From Petunia secreta (Eukaryota; Streptophyta; Magnoliopsida; Solanales; Solanaceae), in contig JARKIP010000208.1 of the NCBI GenBank assembly GCA_029990175.1, positions 124,001 to 188,000 of the forward strand: DNA of 64,000 bases, read 5' to 3'. Under the pieces are notes generated by a model. It was not told where the DNA came from and searched no databases. It saw nothing but the letters and a program-made list of their open reading frames with translations. Of this stretch, positions 44,514 through 55,813 are shown piece by piece. How positions within the stretch are numbered: the stretch's first letter is position 1; each line of letters starts with the position of its first letter. Position numbers and translations under genes: made by a program.

Positions 44514-46998
44514 TGTTGCGCCCCGTATATCTAAAGTATCGTATATTAAATTAATGACATCTTAAGAATGATTTAAGTATCTTTAAAGTTATAATATGAC
44601 TATATATGACGTTTATATATTGAATATAAAGTTTGGGAAAAATTAGATTTAAGTTGCGGAAAATCGATTAAGGATTTGCCTTGTAATGAAGCTTTTTGAT
44701 CCATTAATTCCTTGTGTTATATGAGGTCTTTTGGAGACATATCATATACCAAATTGAAGGTCATAGAGTGTAGTTTCTAACGCTTTTAATCATTTGTTCA
44801 TACAATATCTGGATAAAAAGATATAAGCATCAGAAGTCAAGCCAGAAGAATAGACATAAGTGCAAAAGAGAGCTAGAAGTAAAATATTCTTAGTCTAAAA
44901 GAGAAAATCATCTCTTATCTCTTCGTTTCACTAAAATACACAAGGAAAACAGTCCCTTCTTGATTGCGGAATCTCTTCTTAGAGTATTGAAGAAAGAACA
45001 TCAATCTTAACTCGAAATTGAAAACGGATTGTGTCAAACGCTCTACGCGGTTAAGGTAACGTTATCCTACCTTCAAATTTTTCTGTAGATTGAGTTTTAT
45101 AATTAATTAATGGCTAATAAAAGTGCGTAAATTCTATGCTATAGCTTTTTTAAGCTTTGGAAGACTTGGGATACAAGGGAAACAAGTTTATAGAAGCAAA
45201 AAGGTCAAAGGTATGTAAAGCTAAAGCTTTCCTTCGACAAGGCATCTATCTTGTAGCTTTTGAAGCCTGTCTTAGGTCCAAATTTGGTGTTTCTTGTGGG
45301 GAACATGTATGGCATCAAGGGAACCTTGTATATGCTTAATTTGGTACTAAAAACCTAGGTGAAAAATGTCCAAAACAGTAGTACGAAATGTTTTACAATC
45401 TGGAAAATTGTTTTTATCTTCGTACAGTTGTTAGTAGTTTGACCATAACTCTAAAAGTACAAAATTGATATTGAGATGATTTAAGATTCCATGGAACTCT
45501 AAGACATATATCTACAACTTTTATGAAAACCATAAATTCTATAACTTTGATTTAGACCCTGAAAATTAGGTCACAAGACAGGGCACTGGTGCTCCCCATA
45601 GATTCTGTCTGTGGATTTGTTATGCCGTCCGGTTGTCTCATCTTGTTATCCATTTAATATATTTATGTTATCAGTTTATCTGAATATCTATTTCCGTGTA
45701 TATTATAGTGTTGGTTTTGTTTTTGCGGATCATCCATTTTTATGAGAAACTCTGTCGAAATTTTTATAAAAATTCAAAGATTTAGACAAATTTTGAGTTT
45801 CAGGTTGTCTCTATGATTCCATCTAGGGTTTAGTTATCATTCCTTCTAGTTCATATCTATTTTTGCCATATGTTATGCCTCATACATGCTTATGCTTATA
45901 TTGTGATCATATTTGTGTGATTTGGAGTCCCCAAAAGAGGTTGGACATTGGACACACAGTCCGGTCACGTGTGATACTACCCGTCTGAGGGATACAACTC
46001 CTCTTGTTTAGGCTGGAGTTAAAACACCTAGTGTGGCCGGGTGTCGTTCACACACTCAGACCAGAGAGACTACTGGCTAAGGGGACATAGCCATTAACAC
46101 CCGCCAAGTATGTTATATACGCGTATATAGCCATAGTATGCACCGCATGACTATACATGAGGCTAGTTCGGATGTTTAGTTCCCTGATTTGGTGAGATAC
46201 AACCCATAACACCAGACAAGTACTAGTTCAGATAACAGTTCAATTTTAGCTCAATACCAGTTATCAGTTCTTAGTTATCAGCCAGCAGTTCTTAGTGTGA
46301 GTATTAGTTGACAGCTGTCAGATCTAGTTTCTAGTTACTAGTTATCAGTCATACTACAGTCATTTATCAGTATAGTTTAGCTCAGTCTTCCATTTCAAAT
46401 TCAGTTAGACTTCAGATTTTATTCAGATCATGTTTAGTTCATGTTTCAAAATTCGAGTTTCATTGCTATACTTTAGCACATATTTTCATATTTATATTCT
46501 AACCTTACAGTTTCATCCAACTATGCTATATATTATATGTTCATGTCTTATATACTTTGTACATATCGTACTCACACTCTTTTATGGGGCGCTGCATTTC
46601 ATGTCGCGCAAGTACAGTTAGATCAGCGTTTCGGCCTCGTTTGTAGGCCATCTACCAGCTATTGGAGTCACTCTGCTTACTTCCCGAGTTACTTATTTTT
46701 TAGTATGTGTACAGTTAGCTAGAATGGGTATGGCGGGGTCTTTTCTTATCCTTTGTATACTCAGTTCAGCACTCTTAGAGGCCTGTAGATATGTCTCTGT
46801 GTGGTTCAGTCAGTATGTTATGTATGTCAGCGTGTGATAGTCTTGTCTTCTTTCTAGATTTTATGCTTTCAGAAAATATGTATGTACATATGACCAGGTT
46901 GTCAGCTTACCTCTATTTTTAATAGATTATTAGTAGGTTTAGTGATGACCAGCACTCAATGTCGGTTATCCATCGCGACCCTAAGTTGGGTCATGACA
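44514..46998 (+). repeat. Tekay-like 3-prime LTR
   Basis: 2485 bp, TGTTGCGCCCCG to GTCATGACA, followed by ACTTA. Numerous substitutions against 24348-26826 mark it as older than the LARD insertion it contains. Confidence 0.92.
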
Positions 46999-47717
46999 AC
47001 TTATTTCAGAAACTTCAATTAGAGACATAAACACAATTGATTGCCTTAATTTTCTCGAATCGCAACTAGCTCTTGCTTAATTTCAAGAACTTTAAATACA
47101 ATTTTGCACCAAAGAACGGAAACTTATATTTTATGTCACTTTATTAAGTTGGTTTCGAAAAGGTATTTTCTAAGTTTGAATTAAACAGAAAGGAATTTAA
47201 GATTAAAATCAATTTAACTATTTAATCGGGAATTTGATTTAAACACAATACTTAAATAAAGTTTCGAAATTACTAAAGCACGATGAAAATTCTATGAAAT
47301 AACTCATTCACAAGATAACTCAGCTAAATCGTTAAACATCACCAATTATTTAATCATAAACAACCATTCTACACTACAGAAATAATATATAGGGAAAAAT
47401 GGTGAGGAAAGTTTAGAATGGTAGAACCGGAAAAGCCAAAGACTCAAAAATATAAACGAATAAAAATCCTAAGGCTAGAGCTAAATGCGGGGGGCTCGTT
47501 GAGAAGTAGCAGGATCAAGTCTTCATTAGACTTAATAATGTTGAGTGTACAATTGAAACTCAACTTTTGCAAGGCAGTAAACTTCGCGTAGGATCCGAAG
47601 AAATCAAACACTCAGACCAAGAATCAAATGAACAAGGGAAAAAAAAAACTTTTAGGGGTCCTTGTTTCCAAGATCCCAATTCTATTCTAAAATATTCTAC
47701 CCTCTAACAATGAGAAA
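46999..47717 (-). mobile_element. LARD/Tat-related LTR, fragment 2 (minus strand)
   Basis: Lies between the Tekay and Athila target duplications. Read on the minus strand it parallels LARD LTR sequence around 34430-34780 (GTTTATGA, GAGTTAT.TTGTGAAT, TTTAATTCAA and similar AT-rich stretches in the same order). No ORF. Continues fragment 1 (23969-24347) and runs into fragment 3 at 60166. Confidence 0.45.
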
Positions 47718-49067
47718 TGTTGCTCCCAACGCACACGCAAGTATACGCGGTCGACAAGTAATAAAGTGATAAATCGAATATCGTTCCCACGAGGACTAAG
47801 CAGACTAATACTTATAAAACAATTTCTAACAAACTACTCAGGGGTCTTTTTCTTTGATGGTAAGAGTTTTTATAAGTAAAATGCAGTAATTAAAGTGCTA
47901 GAGTGTAGTCAAGGAATGGTGCAATACTTTGGTTGTTAACAATATTAAGAGGACGATCCAGAGTCAGAGTTACGAACAATCCAGTTGATGTATCCAATTG
48001 ATTCCACTTCTTCAATCCCGGGTTACTAACTGACAGAGTAAATGTAACTGTGAAAACCTTTCAGTTCTTCACAGTCTATGCAAGCTACTTCAATCCCTAT
48101 ATGTCTATGGGTTAAATCACATGCACGCATTAACGAATCATGTCATGAGTTAAACTAGGCAAGCAAGTATATGTCTATCCTACTGGCAAATTGGTTCCCC
48201 GATGCCCGGGTTTACAAACTAGTTCTATTCTTTCTTATTACGTAATTAAATTCCCTCTTTCGAGTTCAATCCAAAAACCATAGATAATGTATAATTATCG
48301 AGCTCTAACAACTACACAAGTGAAATCAAGAAAGAATAAGCAACCCGTTATAGGATTCAATTAATGGGAATCAATCTTCAAACAATCAACTTTCATGTAA
48401 TACTCTAACCCTAGAACGTAATGTTTAGCCACACATATTCATAATCACAAGGCAAGAATTTGGTGTAATAATGAAATAATTGATGTAATAGATGAAATAT
48501 TAGGAATAAACCCTTGTTCAATAAGCATGGTACTCTCAATATTGCTCCAAAGTAAGAACTCTCTTAAAAAACTAAGTAAAATACTATTTATAGTGTTTAC
48601 AAACACCTAGTAATAAGTTAGACCGATTGCTAGACGGAATAGGAAGTGAAAATCCGCACAAGGGGCGCTATAACGGGCGCCCCGCGCCTCGTAAAGCGCC
48701 AAGTCAAGCAGAACCCGTCGAATTCCGGGCGCTATAGCCACGCGCCACGTGAGTAAAAGCGCTGGGGCACTGGGCGCTATAACTGGCGCGCCACGTGCCC
48801 CAAAGCGCCCAGCCATTTTGCCTTCTTCCTTGGTCCAAAATCTTGCTCGTGTCGTGCCCTCGTGTGCTCAATCCAATCCTCAATCATCCTTCAATCAATT
48901 CTTGCTCAATCAAGTTCCTAAAAGCTCCAAATGCACTGCGTAACAACCTACACACGCACGACATCAAATTAGTGTAAAACCACACTCACAAACTATAAAA
49001 CGAGCGCATAACAAGCTCAAACATGCGGAAATATTAAGGAAACCTTGGCATAAAATGCCAAACATCA
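47718..49067 (-). repeat. Athila 3-prime LTR (minus strand)
   Basis: 1350 bp, TGTTGCTCCC on the plus strand to AAACATCA. Contains GC-rich palindromes (GGGCGCTATAACGGGCGCCC, near 48661) within an otherwise AT-rich LTR. Confidence 0.95.
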
Positions 49068-50812
49068 CCACCCCACACTTGAACCTTTGCTCGCCCTCGA
49101 GCAAGTCACATCTCACTTCCCAACCTAGGTAAAACAGGTCTGCCTATGACTATGGTTGATACCGACCATTGAACCAATGCACACATGACTACTATGGATC
49201 CACAACATGCCAACAAATTACCAAAACCAAAAATATAAGAGCAACCACCCAAAATAGCTCAAATGCACCAACTCAACTCAATGCAACCATGCTCCCACCA
49301 AATCACACCTATCTACTCAACCAAGAACCATAAACTTCACTTATTTCAGGCAAACCACGTGCCCTCACCAATATGAAGCAAAAGAGTGCCCCCCCCCCCC
49401 CCCAAAAAAAAATCACACACAACAATCAATATCATGAATAGAACGGGGGCAATAAATGAATTCACTCACTCTCATGAAAGTCTCACATGTCACACACAAC
49501 GTACCATAGGCTTGCCCGTAGTGTAGGACTCCACTAATGTAAGCTCACTCCAATCGGGATTAACAAGGACTTTAGAAAGGTCGTAATGTAGGCTAAGGGG
49601 CGGGTAGGATACATATGGTAATAGTAACTACCTCCCTAAGCACTTTAATACATCACATTCAAATTAAGCACCAATCTCATCAAGCCACCCAATCAACACT
49701 TCTACACATACACCTCTCCCAAGTAGCATTTTTCTATTAAGCACACACTAGCAAGGAATGGATATCTTTTTCTCTTTTTATTTCTTTTCCACAATTTTTT
49801 TTCTTTTTCTTTTCAACTTTGCTATTTTTTTCTTTTTTCTATTTCATTATCTTCCACCCTTGCCAATGCTTTCCACTACTTCACAATTTTGACAACTATT
49901 CCCCTTCATTAGCTCCACTCAAAAACCTCCCAATTCCAACCACAACTCCCACATAGTAACACAATATCAATAAAGTGCTTAAGGAGTAAAGGGCCAAAAG
50001 AGTCAATTTAGAACAAATGGGTAGGCTCAGGGTGTGGGTGCCAACAAAAAAAGGGTCAAAGAAATCACAACAACAATTTTTTTCCAAGGTATATATGTGA
50101 GGGTAGGCAAATCAAAAGAAGGCCTTGTATCATTTCCCGACTAGAGCGAATCTAGGATTTCGCTTTGCACACACACGGGGCAAGTTCTAGACATTAATAT
50201 GCAACATGAGTAAGCAAGAAAATGCCTCACACACACATCGCACATGGTCCACACAAAAAGGTTCCATCAACAACTCTCAACTAAGCATCTAGAATGCAAC
50301 TTGTGGAAATTTACGCACTAATGCACAAAGGTTCACAATCAACTCAAGCAAGCGGACTCAAGCATCTCAAGGGGGTCGTTCCATGTTTTCCTAGGCATGC
50401 ATCACAATTAAAACCCAAGGACACCACAAATAGCACATGCAATCAAGTTCAAGTCCACCGGTATCAAACAAATCAAAGGCACCTAGCATTCTACCTCTTT
50501 CCTTCGTCTAGGGTCATCTACAACTAACTATCCTAATCCTAAAAATAAAAATACTACCCGGTTCAAAGGCCGCCCCGTGGAAAAGAATCGCGGCCATAAG
50601 AAAAACCATGGGGCGGATGACATGTACCACTAATAAAACTAAAAGGAAAATCTTTTTTTTTTGGAATTTTTCATTGGTTTTCTAATTTTTTTTCCATATA
50701 TTAAAGCAAGAAACAAATAAAGATAAAGTCAAGTGACAAAACAAAAATCCTATGGTACATGCATCCTAACCTCAAAAATAGATAAAGGGCAGTACCCCAC
50801 CCCACACTTAAA
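49068..50812 (-). other. Athila 3-prime untranslated region
   Basis: Non-coding. The minus-strand polypurine-like AAGTGTGGGGTGG abuts the LTR (49068-49080). A run of 15 C followed by 9 A occurs at 49389-49412. T-rich, low-complexity stretches lie at 49760-49850. Corresponds to 17150-18863 of the short Athila. Confidence 0.75.
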
Positions 50813-52129
50813 CTAAGCAATGTCCCAGTGCGACAAAGAAGCAAGTGCAAAAGTAAAAGAAAACTGCCCTGAAATCCAGGTGGTGCGCAGGAGTGTGGAC
50901 CTAATCCTCCTCCTCATCAGAGCCACATCGTTAGCAACAATATCCGAATCCGTGTTCTCATCCTCCTCCGGAGGCACCTCTCTAGCTCGAGTCCTGCCTA
51001 GCAGACCCTTCGAGGTCTCCAGTAGAGGGACAGTGTGATCAATAGCTGCCAAATCCACGCCCGACCGCCGGGCCATCTCCTCCATCATCAAATACTGACG
51101 CACAGTCAAGTTGGCGTCTACCTCCCGCCACTCATCTGCCGTCAGTTTCACCGGCGCAGTAGTGGTCACAACCTTGACCGAAGCAATATCAAAAGGCTTC
51201 CCTATGTCAGGGACAATGCGATCCCCAATCTCATCTACGGGGACGCCAGACTGCTCCAAGTATCGGGACAAGATGTTCCCAAAATATAAGCGACTACATG
51301 AATCTAACTTCCGTTGCTCTCTCATCACGTGCAACATGTAGTAGCCTATGTTCACCGGCCTCCCAATCATAAAGAAGTACACCATGCACGCCCGAGTCTT
51401 GGTGACCTCGGAATAATGGGAAGATGGTAGTATGCGTGCATTGATAAACCGCATCCACACACGGGCCGGTTTAAGAAACTGCGAGAAGTACATGAACTTG
51501 TGTCTTCCGGCGGCATTACGCTCCCACTTGTGAGTGGAGCCATCGCCACATAGTGTGTCTCGCAGAGCCTTGTAGTCAGGCTTTTTGATGTACTCCTTCA
51601 TATCATCATAGTCGGGGTCCTCGACCCTCAGAAAGGCATTCAATGCCGTAGGATCCAGCTTCACTTTCACTCCCCTCACCGTGACCATATCATCCTCCTT
51701 CCATGCGTCGTCCGGCTCCCAGTTGGCATAAAGCTCTTGCACCAAATCCAGGTTGGCGTGCCCCGGACTCTCAAATACCGAGTCCCACTTTAGAGCAATT
51801 ATCGCCTCGGCCACACCTCGGAATTTCTGCATCACCCTTCTTTTATCAATGGCTTGCTCGGGGATGTACCCCGCAAGCCTCACATTCTTATACCACGTTT
51901 GGTATTCACCTCTCTTTACAAAAGAGATGCCATAACGGGTCTTTCCTCCGGGAGGTAGTATCGGCACCGCATCCCTAGGTATCTTTGCCTTGCCTTTTGC
52001 CTTTGGTTTGGCCTTGGGCTTGGCCGGTGCCTTGCCCTTTTGCTTTGTGGTAGAAGGCCCGGCTTGAAGTGCTCTCCTCGGGCCCGCGGCGGATGAAGAA
52101 CTCTTGTTTGGCAAAGGTGTGGTCACCAT
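50813..52129 (-). CDS. Athila envelope-like protein (third ORF), uninterrupted
   Basis: The open frame spans 52243-50813 (476 codons). I prefer the start at 52129 (MVTTPLPNKSSSS, 438 codons): it sits in a CCATGG context and follows a TTGTTGTGTAG pyrimidine-AG, a plausible splice acceptor, as expected if a spliced subgenomic RNA is used. Features: Ser-rich N-terminus, a Lys/Pro/Ala-rich basic stretch (AKPKAKPKAKGKAKI), then a globular domain (RRVMQKFRGV, ELYANWEPDD, TVRGVKVKLDPTALNAFL, VWMRFINARILPSSHYSEV, GRPVNIGYYMLHVM, YLEQSGVPVDEI) of the plant transposon-protein type. The C-terminus is acidic then basic. I see no clear signal peptide in the preferred product, so a true envelope role is doubtful. 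Transcription would come from the LTR at 58816-60165. Confidence 0.82.
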   Translation of the reverse strand: MVTTPLPNKSSSSAAGPRRALQAGPSTTKQKGKAPAKPKAKPKAKGKAKIPRDAVPILPPGGKTRYGISFVKRGEYQTWYKNVRLAGYIPEQAIDKRRVMQKFRGVAEAIIALKWDSVFESPGHANLDLVQELYANWEPDDAWKEDDMVTVRGVKVKLDPTALNAFLRVEDPDYDDMKEYIKKPDYKALRDTLCGDGSTHKWERNAAGRHKFMYFSQFLKPARVWMRFINARILPSSHYSEVTKTRACMVYFFMIGRPVNIGYYMLHVMREQRKLDSCSRLYFGNILSRYLEQSGVPVDEIGDRIVPDIGKPFDIASVKVVTTTAPVKLTADEWREVDANLTVRQYLMMEEMARRSGVDLAAIDHTVPLLETSKGLLGRTRAREVPPEEDENTDSDIVANDVALMRRRIRSTLLRTTWISGQFSFTFALASLSHWDIA

Positions 52130-52836
52130 GGTACCTACACAACAATAGATCAATGTGAGATGGATAACTAAGCACCAAAAATTACAATTCAAGCTCAATT
52201 GGTAGGGTACCACCCCAAACTTATCACACACTTTATGTGTCAAACACTCAACTCAATGGCACGAGCAACCCCACACTTAAGCAACACTAGCTTCGGACAA
52301 AGTATGCCATGTTTTTGATTTTTCAAGATCAAGCTAGTGTGGGTGCATCATGATCAATTCTTATGTGTGTGCAACACCTAATGTCCATAATAAGCCTAAG
52401 AAATGCATTGCTACTCAAGAATTCACAATGTTATTGAATTTTTATCATTGAGGCTTTTTCACAAACACTTGGTGTGCACACTTTGAAACTATCAATTTCA
52501 ATGAGTTTTGGAATGTGCCAACCCTCCCAAATTGTTGGGAGATCTCTTTTTACAAGTCATAAGCTATCTATCTAGCACCATTAACAGTTTAAGCACAACA
52601 AGAGTGAGTTTTATGTATAAACTTGTAACTAGCTAAGAAACCTTCCATGAACAAGAATGAGTGCAACTTACATGTTATTGAGAGAAGAAGGTAAGAATTT
52701 ACTTACTTGAATGTGTTAGAGTAGATTGCACAAGATTTGGAATGATTCCAAGTGTTAGAGGTGAATTGGTGAGTGATTAGAGAGTAATTGGAGTGAAAAT
52801 AGTGAAGAAATAGGTGTAGGGATCGGGTAAAAGGGA
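52130..52836 (-). other. Athila spacer upstream of the envelope-like ORF
   Basis: Non-coding between integrase and the third ORF. No family-typical coding trace; holds the presumed splice acceptor at its 3-prime (minus-strand) end near 52135. Confidence 0.55.
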
Positions 52837-53135
52837 ATGGGGGAAACCGGGTCGCGGGTCAAAACCCGTTTGACCCGAAAACTTACAAACTTTTTGGCCG
52901 GGCGCGTTAAACACCGCGCCGCGGGCCCAACGCGGGCACTTTTCTTGACATTCTGCTTGCCTCGGCGCGTTGGGAGGCGCGGGGCGCTCCCATACGCGCC
53001 AGGCTTATTTTGTTCAGCTTCCATTTCGCGCGTTGGGAGGCGCAGGGTACTCCCGAACGCGCCCGAGCACGTTTTTTCGCACCGATTTTTTATTCCAAGT
53101 GCGACCCCAAGCGCGGGACATGTCTCGAGACGTCC
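52837..53135 (-). repeat. GC-rich palindromic region downstream of integrase
   Basis: Strikingly GC-rich against its surroundings. On the plus strand GGCGCGTTGGGAGGCGCGGG (52973-) is followed by GCGCTCCCATACGCGCC, which pairs back with it; a second unit GCGCGTTGGGAGGCGCAGGG (53030-) pairs with TACTCCCGAACGCGCC. A GGGTCGCGGGTCAAAACCCG stretch lies at 52850. The position, just downstream of the pol end and hairpin, equals that of 15940-16470 in the short Athila, while the sequence differs. Confidence 0.75.
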
Positions 53136-53260
53136 CGTACCCCTCAATGCATTAATTTCACAATGTTTAGCTCACCCGATTCCTACAAAAACGACACACA
53201 AAAACAACAAACTATGTGACACTATAAAAAAAAAAAATACTAAGCTATTACAAGTACAAA

Positions 53261-53278
53261 CTCGGGTTGCCTCCCGAG
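53261..53278 (-). promoter_or_regulatory. post-pol stem-loop
   Basis: Minus strand CTCGGGAGGCAACCCGAG: CTCGGG/CCCGAG stem, AGGCAA loop. It lies about 40 nt after the integrase stop, preceded by GTTAAATAAGGCGCTT, the same context as at 15720-15736. Confidence 0.75.
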
Positions 53279-53316
53279 AAGCGCCTTATTTAACGTTGTG
53301 GCACGATGGGTATGAA

Positions 53317-53992
53317 TCAAGGGTCCCTCAAAGTAATGGAAGTGCGGTGATTAACCGCGCCTCCCCAATAACGCTTCACCCGTTGACCATTAACCAAGAA
53401 TGTGTTCTCAGAATCCGGGGCTCTCAATTCAACCGCTCCATGTGCGGTAACACGAACAACTTCAAAAGGCCCCGACCATCTCGACTTCAACTTGCCCGGA
53501 AATAATTTCAACCTCGAGTTGAACAACAATACAAGCTGCCCGGGCTCAAAAGAACGACGCTCAATGTGCTTATCATGCCATTTCTTTGTCCGTTCCTTAT
53601 ATAATTTTTCATTTTCATACGCATGGAAACGGAACTCTTCAAGCTCATGCAACTGGAGCATCCTCTTCTCACCCGCTAAGGCCATATCAAGGTTGAGCTT
53701 TTGAATTGCCCAATACGCCTTATGTTCTAATTCAACCGGCAAGTGACAGGCCTTACCATAAACAAGCCTATATGGAGAGGTTCCAATAGGTGTTTTGAAT
53801 GCGGTTCGATAGGCCCAGAGAGCATCATCTAACTTCATAGCCCAATCCTTCCTCGAGGCATTCATAGTCTTCTCAAGGATTTGCTTGATCTCTCTATTAG
53901 ACACTTCCACTTGGCCACTAGTTTGGGGATGATATACTTAGCCAACAATTTATTGAACAACCGATTACAAAAGTGCGTACCTTCATCACTGA
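53317..53992 (-). pseudogene. Athila integrase, C-terminal part
   Basis: 197 open codons from 53910: NREIKQILEKTMNASRKDW, DDALWAYRTAFKTPIGTSPY, then the C-terminal DNA-binding segment GQLVLLFNSRLKLFPGKLKS and GPFEVVRV. It joins the core at 53993 across a frameshift and a stop (near 53937), which together remove the segment carrying part of the second-Asp to Glu region from a single frame. Ends at TGA 53317-53319. Confidence 0.87.
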
Positions 53993-54620
53993 TTATAGCC
54001 AGCGGTGTCCCAAATGAGTGAAAATATTCTTCTTCACGAACTTCACCACCACACTCGCATCATTTGTTGGAAGTGCAATAGCCTCCACCCATTTAGATAC
54101 ATAATCAACTGCTACTAGGATGTATTTATGGCCCATAAAAGGTGGGAATGGACCCATAAAATCAATACCCCAATAATCAAACAGCTCAATCTCCAAGATA
54201 TTGTTCAAAGGCATCTCGTGACACCTAGTAATAGTCCCCATTCTTTGGCAACGATCACATTTCTTCACTAATGCGTGAGCATCTTTAAATAAAGTAGGCC
54301 AAAAGAAACCAGATTGGAGTACCTTTGCAGCTGTTCGATCTCCACCAAGGTGGCCACCATAAGGAGAGGAATGGCAGCTCTGTAGAATCGGCTCTACTTC
54401 TTCCCTTGGAATGCATCTCCTAGCTAGTTGATCAACTCGTATCTTGTACAAATAGGGCTCATCCCACACATAAAATCTGCTCTCATGAAGGAGTTTACGC
54501 TTTTGCTCAGCAGTTGCCCCAGGGGGATACACATTACTCACAAGTAAATTTACCATGTCAGCATACCATGGCACCTCAGCTGCATCAAGAGCAAAAAGTT
54601 GCTCATCAGGAAATACCTCT
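53993..54620 (-). pseudogene. Athila integrase, zinc domain and catalytic core start
   Basis: Encodes WYADMVNLLVSNVYP, then the zinc domain (HSSPYGGHLGGDRTAAKVLQ and CDRCQRMG) and the first catalytic Asp in YWGIDFMGPFPPF, with KYILVAVDYVSKWVEA. The frame is lost after THLGHRWL, just before the second Asp motif. Preceded by a short linker after RNase H containing a shift near 54590-54620. Confidence 0.87.
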
Positions 54621-55217
54621 TTAATCTTGGGCCCCTTCGTCTACATGATCTCTATTCTCCAGCCTTGACAAATGATCAGCAACTTGATTCTCAGTCCCCT
54701 TGCGGTCTCGAATTTCAACATCAAACTCTTGCAATAGGAGAACCCATCTAATGAGTCTAGGCTTGGAGTCATTCTTTTCAAACAAATACCGGATTGCGGC
54801 ATGATCAGTGTAGACAACGACATGAGTGCCAACCAAATAAGATCTGAATTTATCAAAAGCATAAACTACGGCTAGCAACTCCTTCTCAGTGGTGGTGTAA
54901 TTGGACTGGGCTGCATCAAGCGTCTTGCTTGCATAATAGATGGAGTGAAAGACTCTTCCAATTCTTTGGCCTAGAACAGCCCCAATAGCATTATCACTCG
55001 CATCACACATCAATTCAAACGGTAAAGACCAGTCAGAAGCAATGATGATTGGTGCGGTCACCAACCTTTTCTTCAACTCTTCAAATGCCTTGAGACAAGC
55101 ATCATTAAGCACAAATTTCACATCCTTCTCCAACAATTTGCACAAGGGAGTAGAAATTTTGGAGAAGTCCTTTATGAAACGTCTATAGAAACCTGCATGT
55201 CCCAAGAAACTACGCAC
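54621..55217 (-). pseudogene. Athila RNase H domain
   Basis: FLGHAGFYRRFIKDFSKIS is the RT-RNase H connection. RNase H follows with FELMCDASDNAIGAVLGQR (catalytic Asp), SNYTTTEKELLAVVYAFDKF (Glu) and VVYTDHAAIRYLF (Asp), ending ENQVADHLSRLE. All three acidic residues are present. It overlaps the preceding RT frame by 46 bases through a one-base shift near 55200. Confidence 0.88.
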
Positions 55218-55813
55218 CCCTTAACAGAGATAGGTGGTGGTAATTTCTCAATAGCCTCAATCTTCGCTTTGTCAACCTCAATCCCTTGCTTTGACACCTT
55301 GTGCCCAAGTACTATGCCTTCTTGAACCATAAAGTGACATTTTTCCCAATTCAGCACCAGATTTGTTTCTTCACAACGGCTCAGCACAGCATCAAGATTT
55401 CTCAAACATTCATCAAAAGAGTCACCAACCACTGAGAAATCATCCATAAATACCTCCATAAATTTTTCCACCATGTCAATTAAAATAGCCATCATGCACC
55501 GCTGAAAAGTCCCCGGGGCATTACACAACCCAACTAGCATCCTCCTAAATGAATAGGTGCCATATGGATAAGTAAAAGTCGTCTTCTCTTGGTCTTCAGG
55601 GGATATCACAATTTGATTGTAGCCCGAATACCCATCCAAGAAGCAGTAATACTCATGCCCTGCAAGTCTATCTAGCATCTGATCAATAAAGGGGAGTGGG
55701 AAGTGATCTTTCCTGGTGGCCTTGTTCAGCTTCCTATAGTCAATGCAAATTCGCCACCCTGTAACAGTTCTTGTAGGAATCAACTTATTATGCTCATTCT
55801 TCACCACTGTCAT
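55172..55813 (-). pseudogene. Athila reverse transcriptase core
   Basis: 213 open codons: WRICIDYRKLNKATRKDHFP, CFLDGYSGYNQIVISPEDQ, KTTFTYPYGTYSFRRM and GLCNAPGTFQRCM, with the active site VFMDDFSVVG at residues 121-130 (F-M-D-D intact). It copies element RNA into DNA. Its start is displaced from the upstream polyprotein by a frameshift at 55810-55813 (the segment reading VPKKGA), so only a shift or repair would join it. Otherwise the polymerase core looks undamaged. Confidence 0.88.

Larger units (their letters stand above)
24348..46998 (+). mobile_element. Tekay-like Ty3 chromovirus with nested solo LTR and LARD
   Basis: Exact ACTTA duplications (24343-24347 and 46999-47003) flank two LTRs of 2479 and 2485 bp. 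Internal order gag, protease, RT, RNase H, integrase, chromodomain remnant is that of a chromovirus. A 12.8-kb nested insertion splits RNase H from integrase, so the original was about 9.9 kb. The LTRs differ visibly along their length, more than those of the LARD inside it. All coding domains carry stops. Confidence 0.9.

Noticed and set aside
50820..51341. Plus-strand ORFs at 50820-51978
   Set aside because: Antisense shadows of the Athila envelope-like ORF.
52837..53505. 222-codon plus-strand ORF in GC-rich sequence
   Set aside because: Lies antisense to the integrase end and palindrome region of the Athila element; length is explained by GC richness (few stops).
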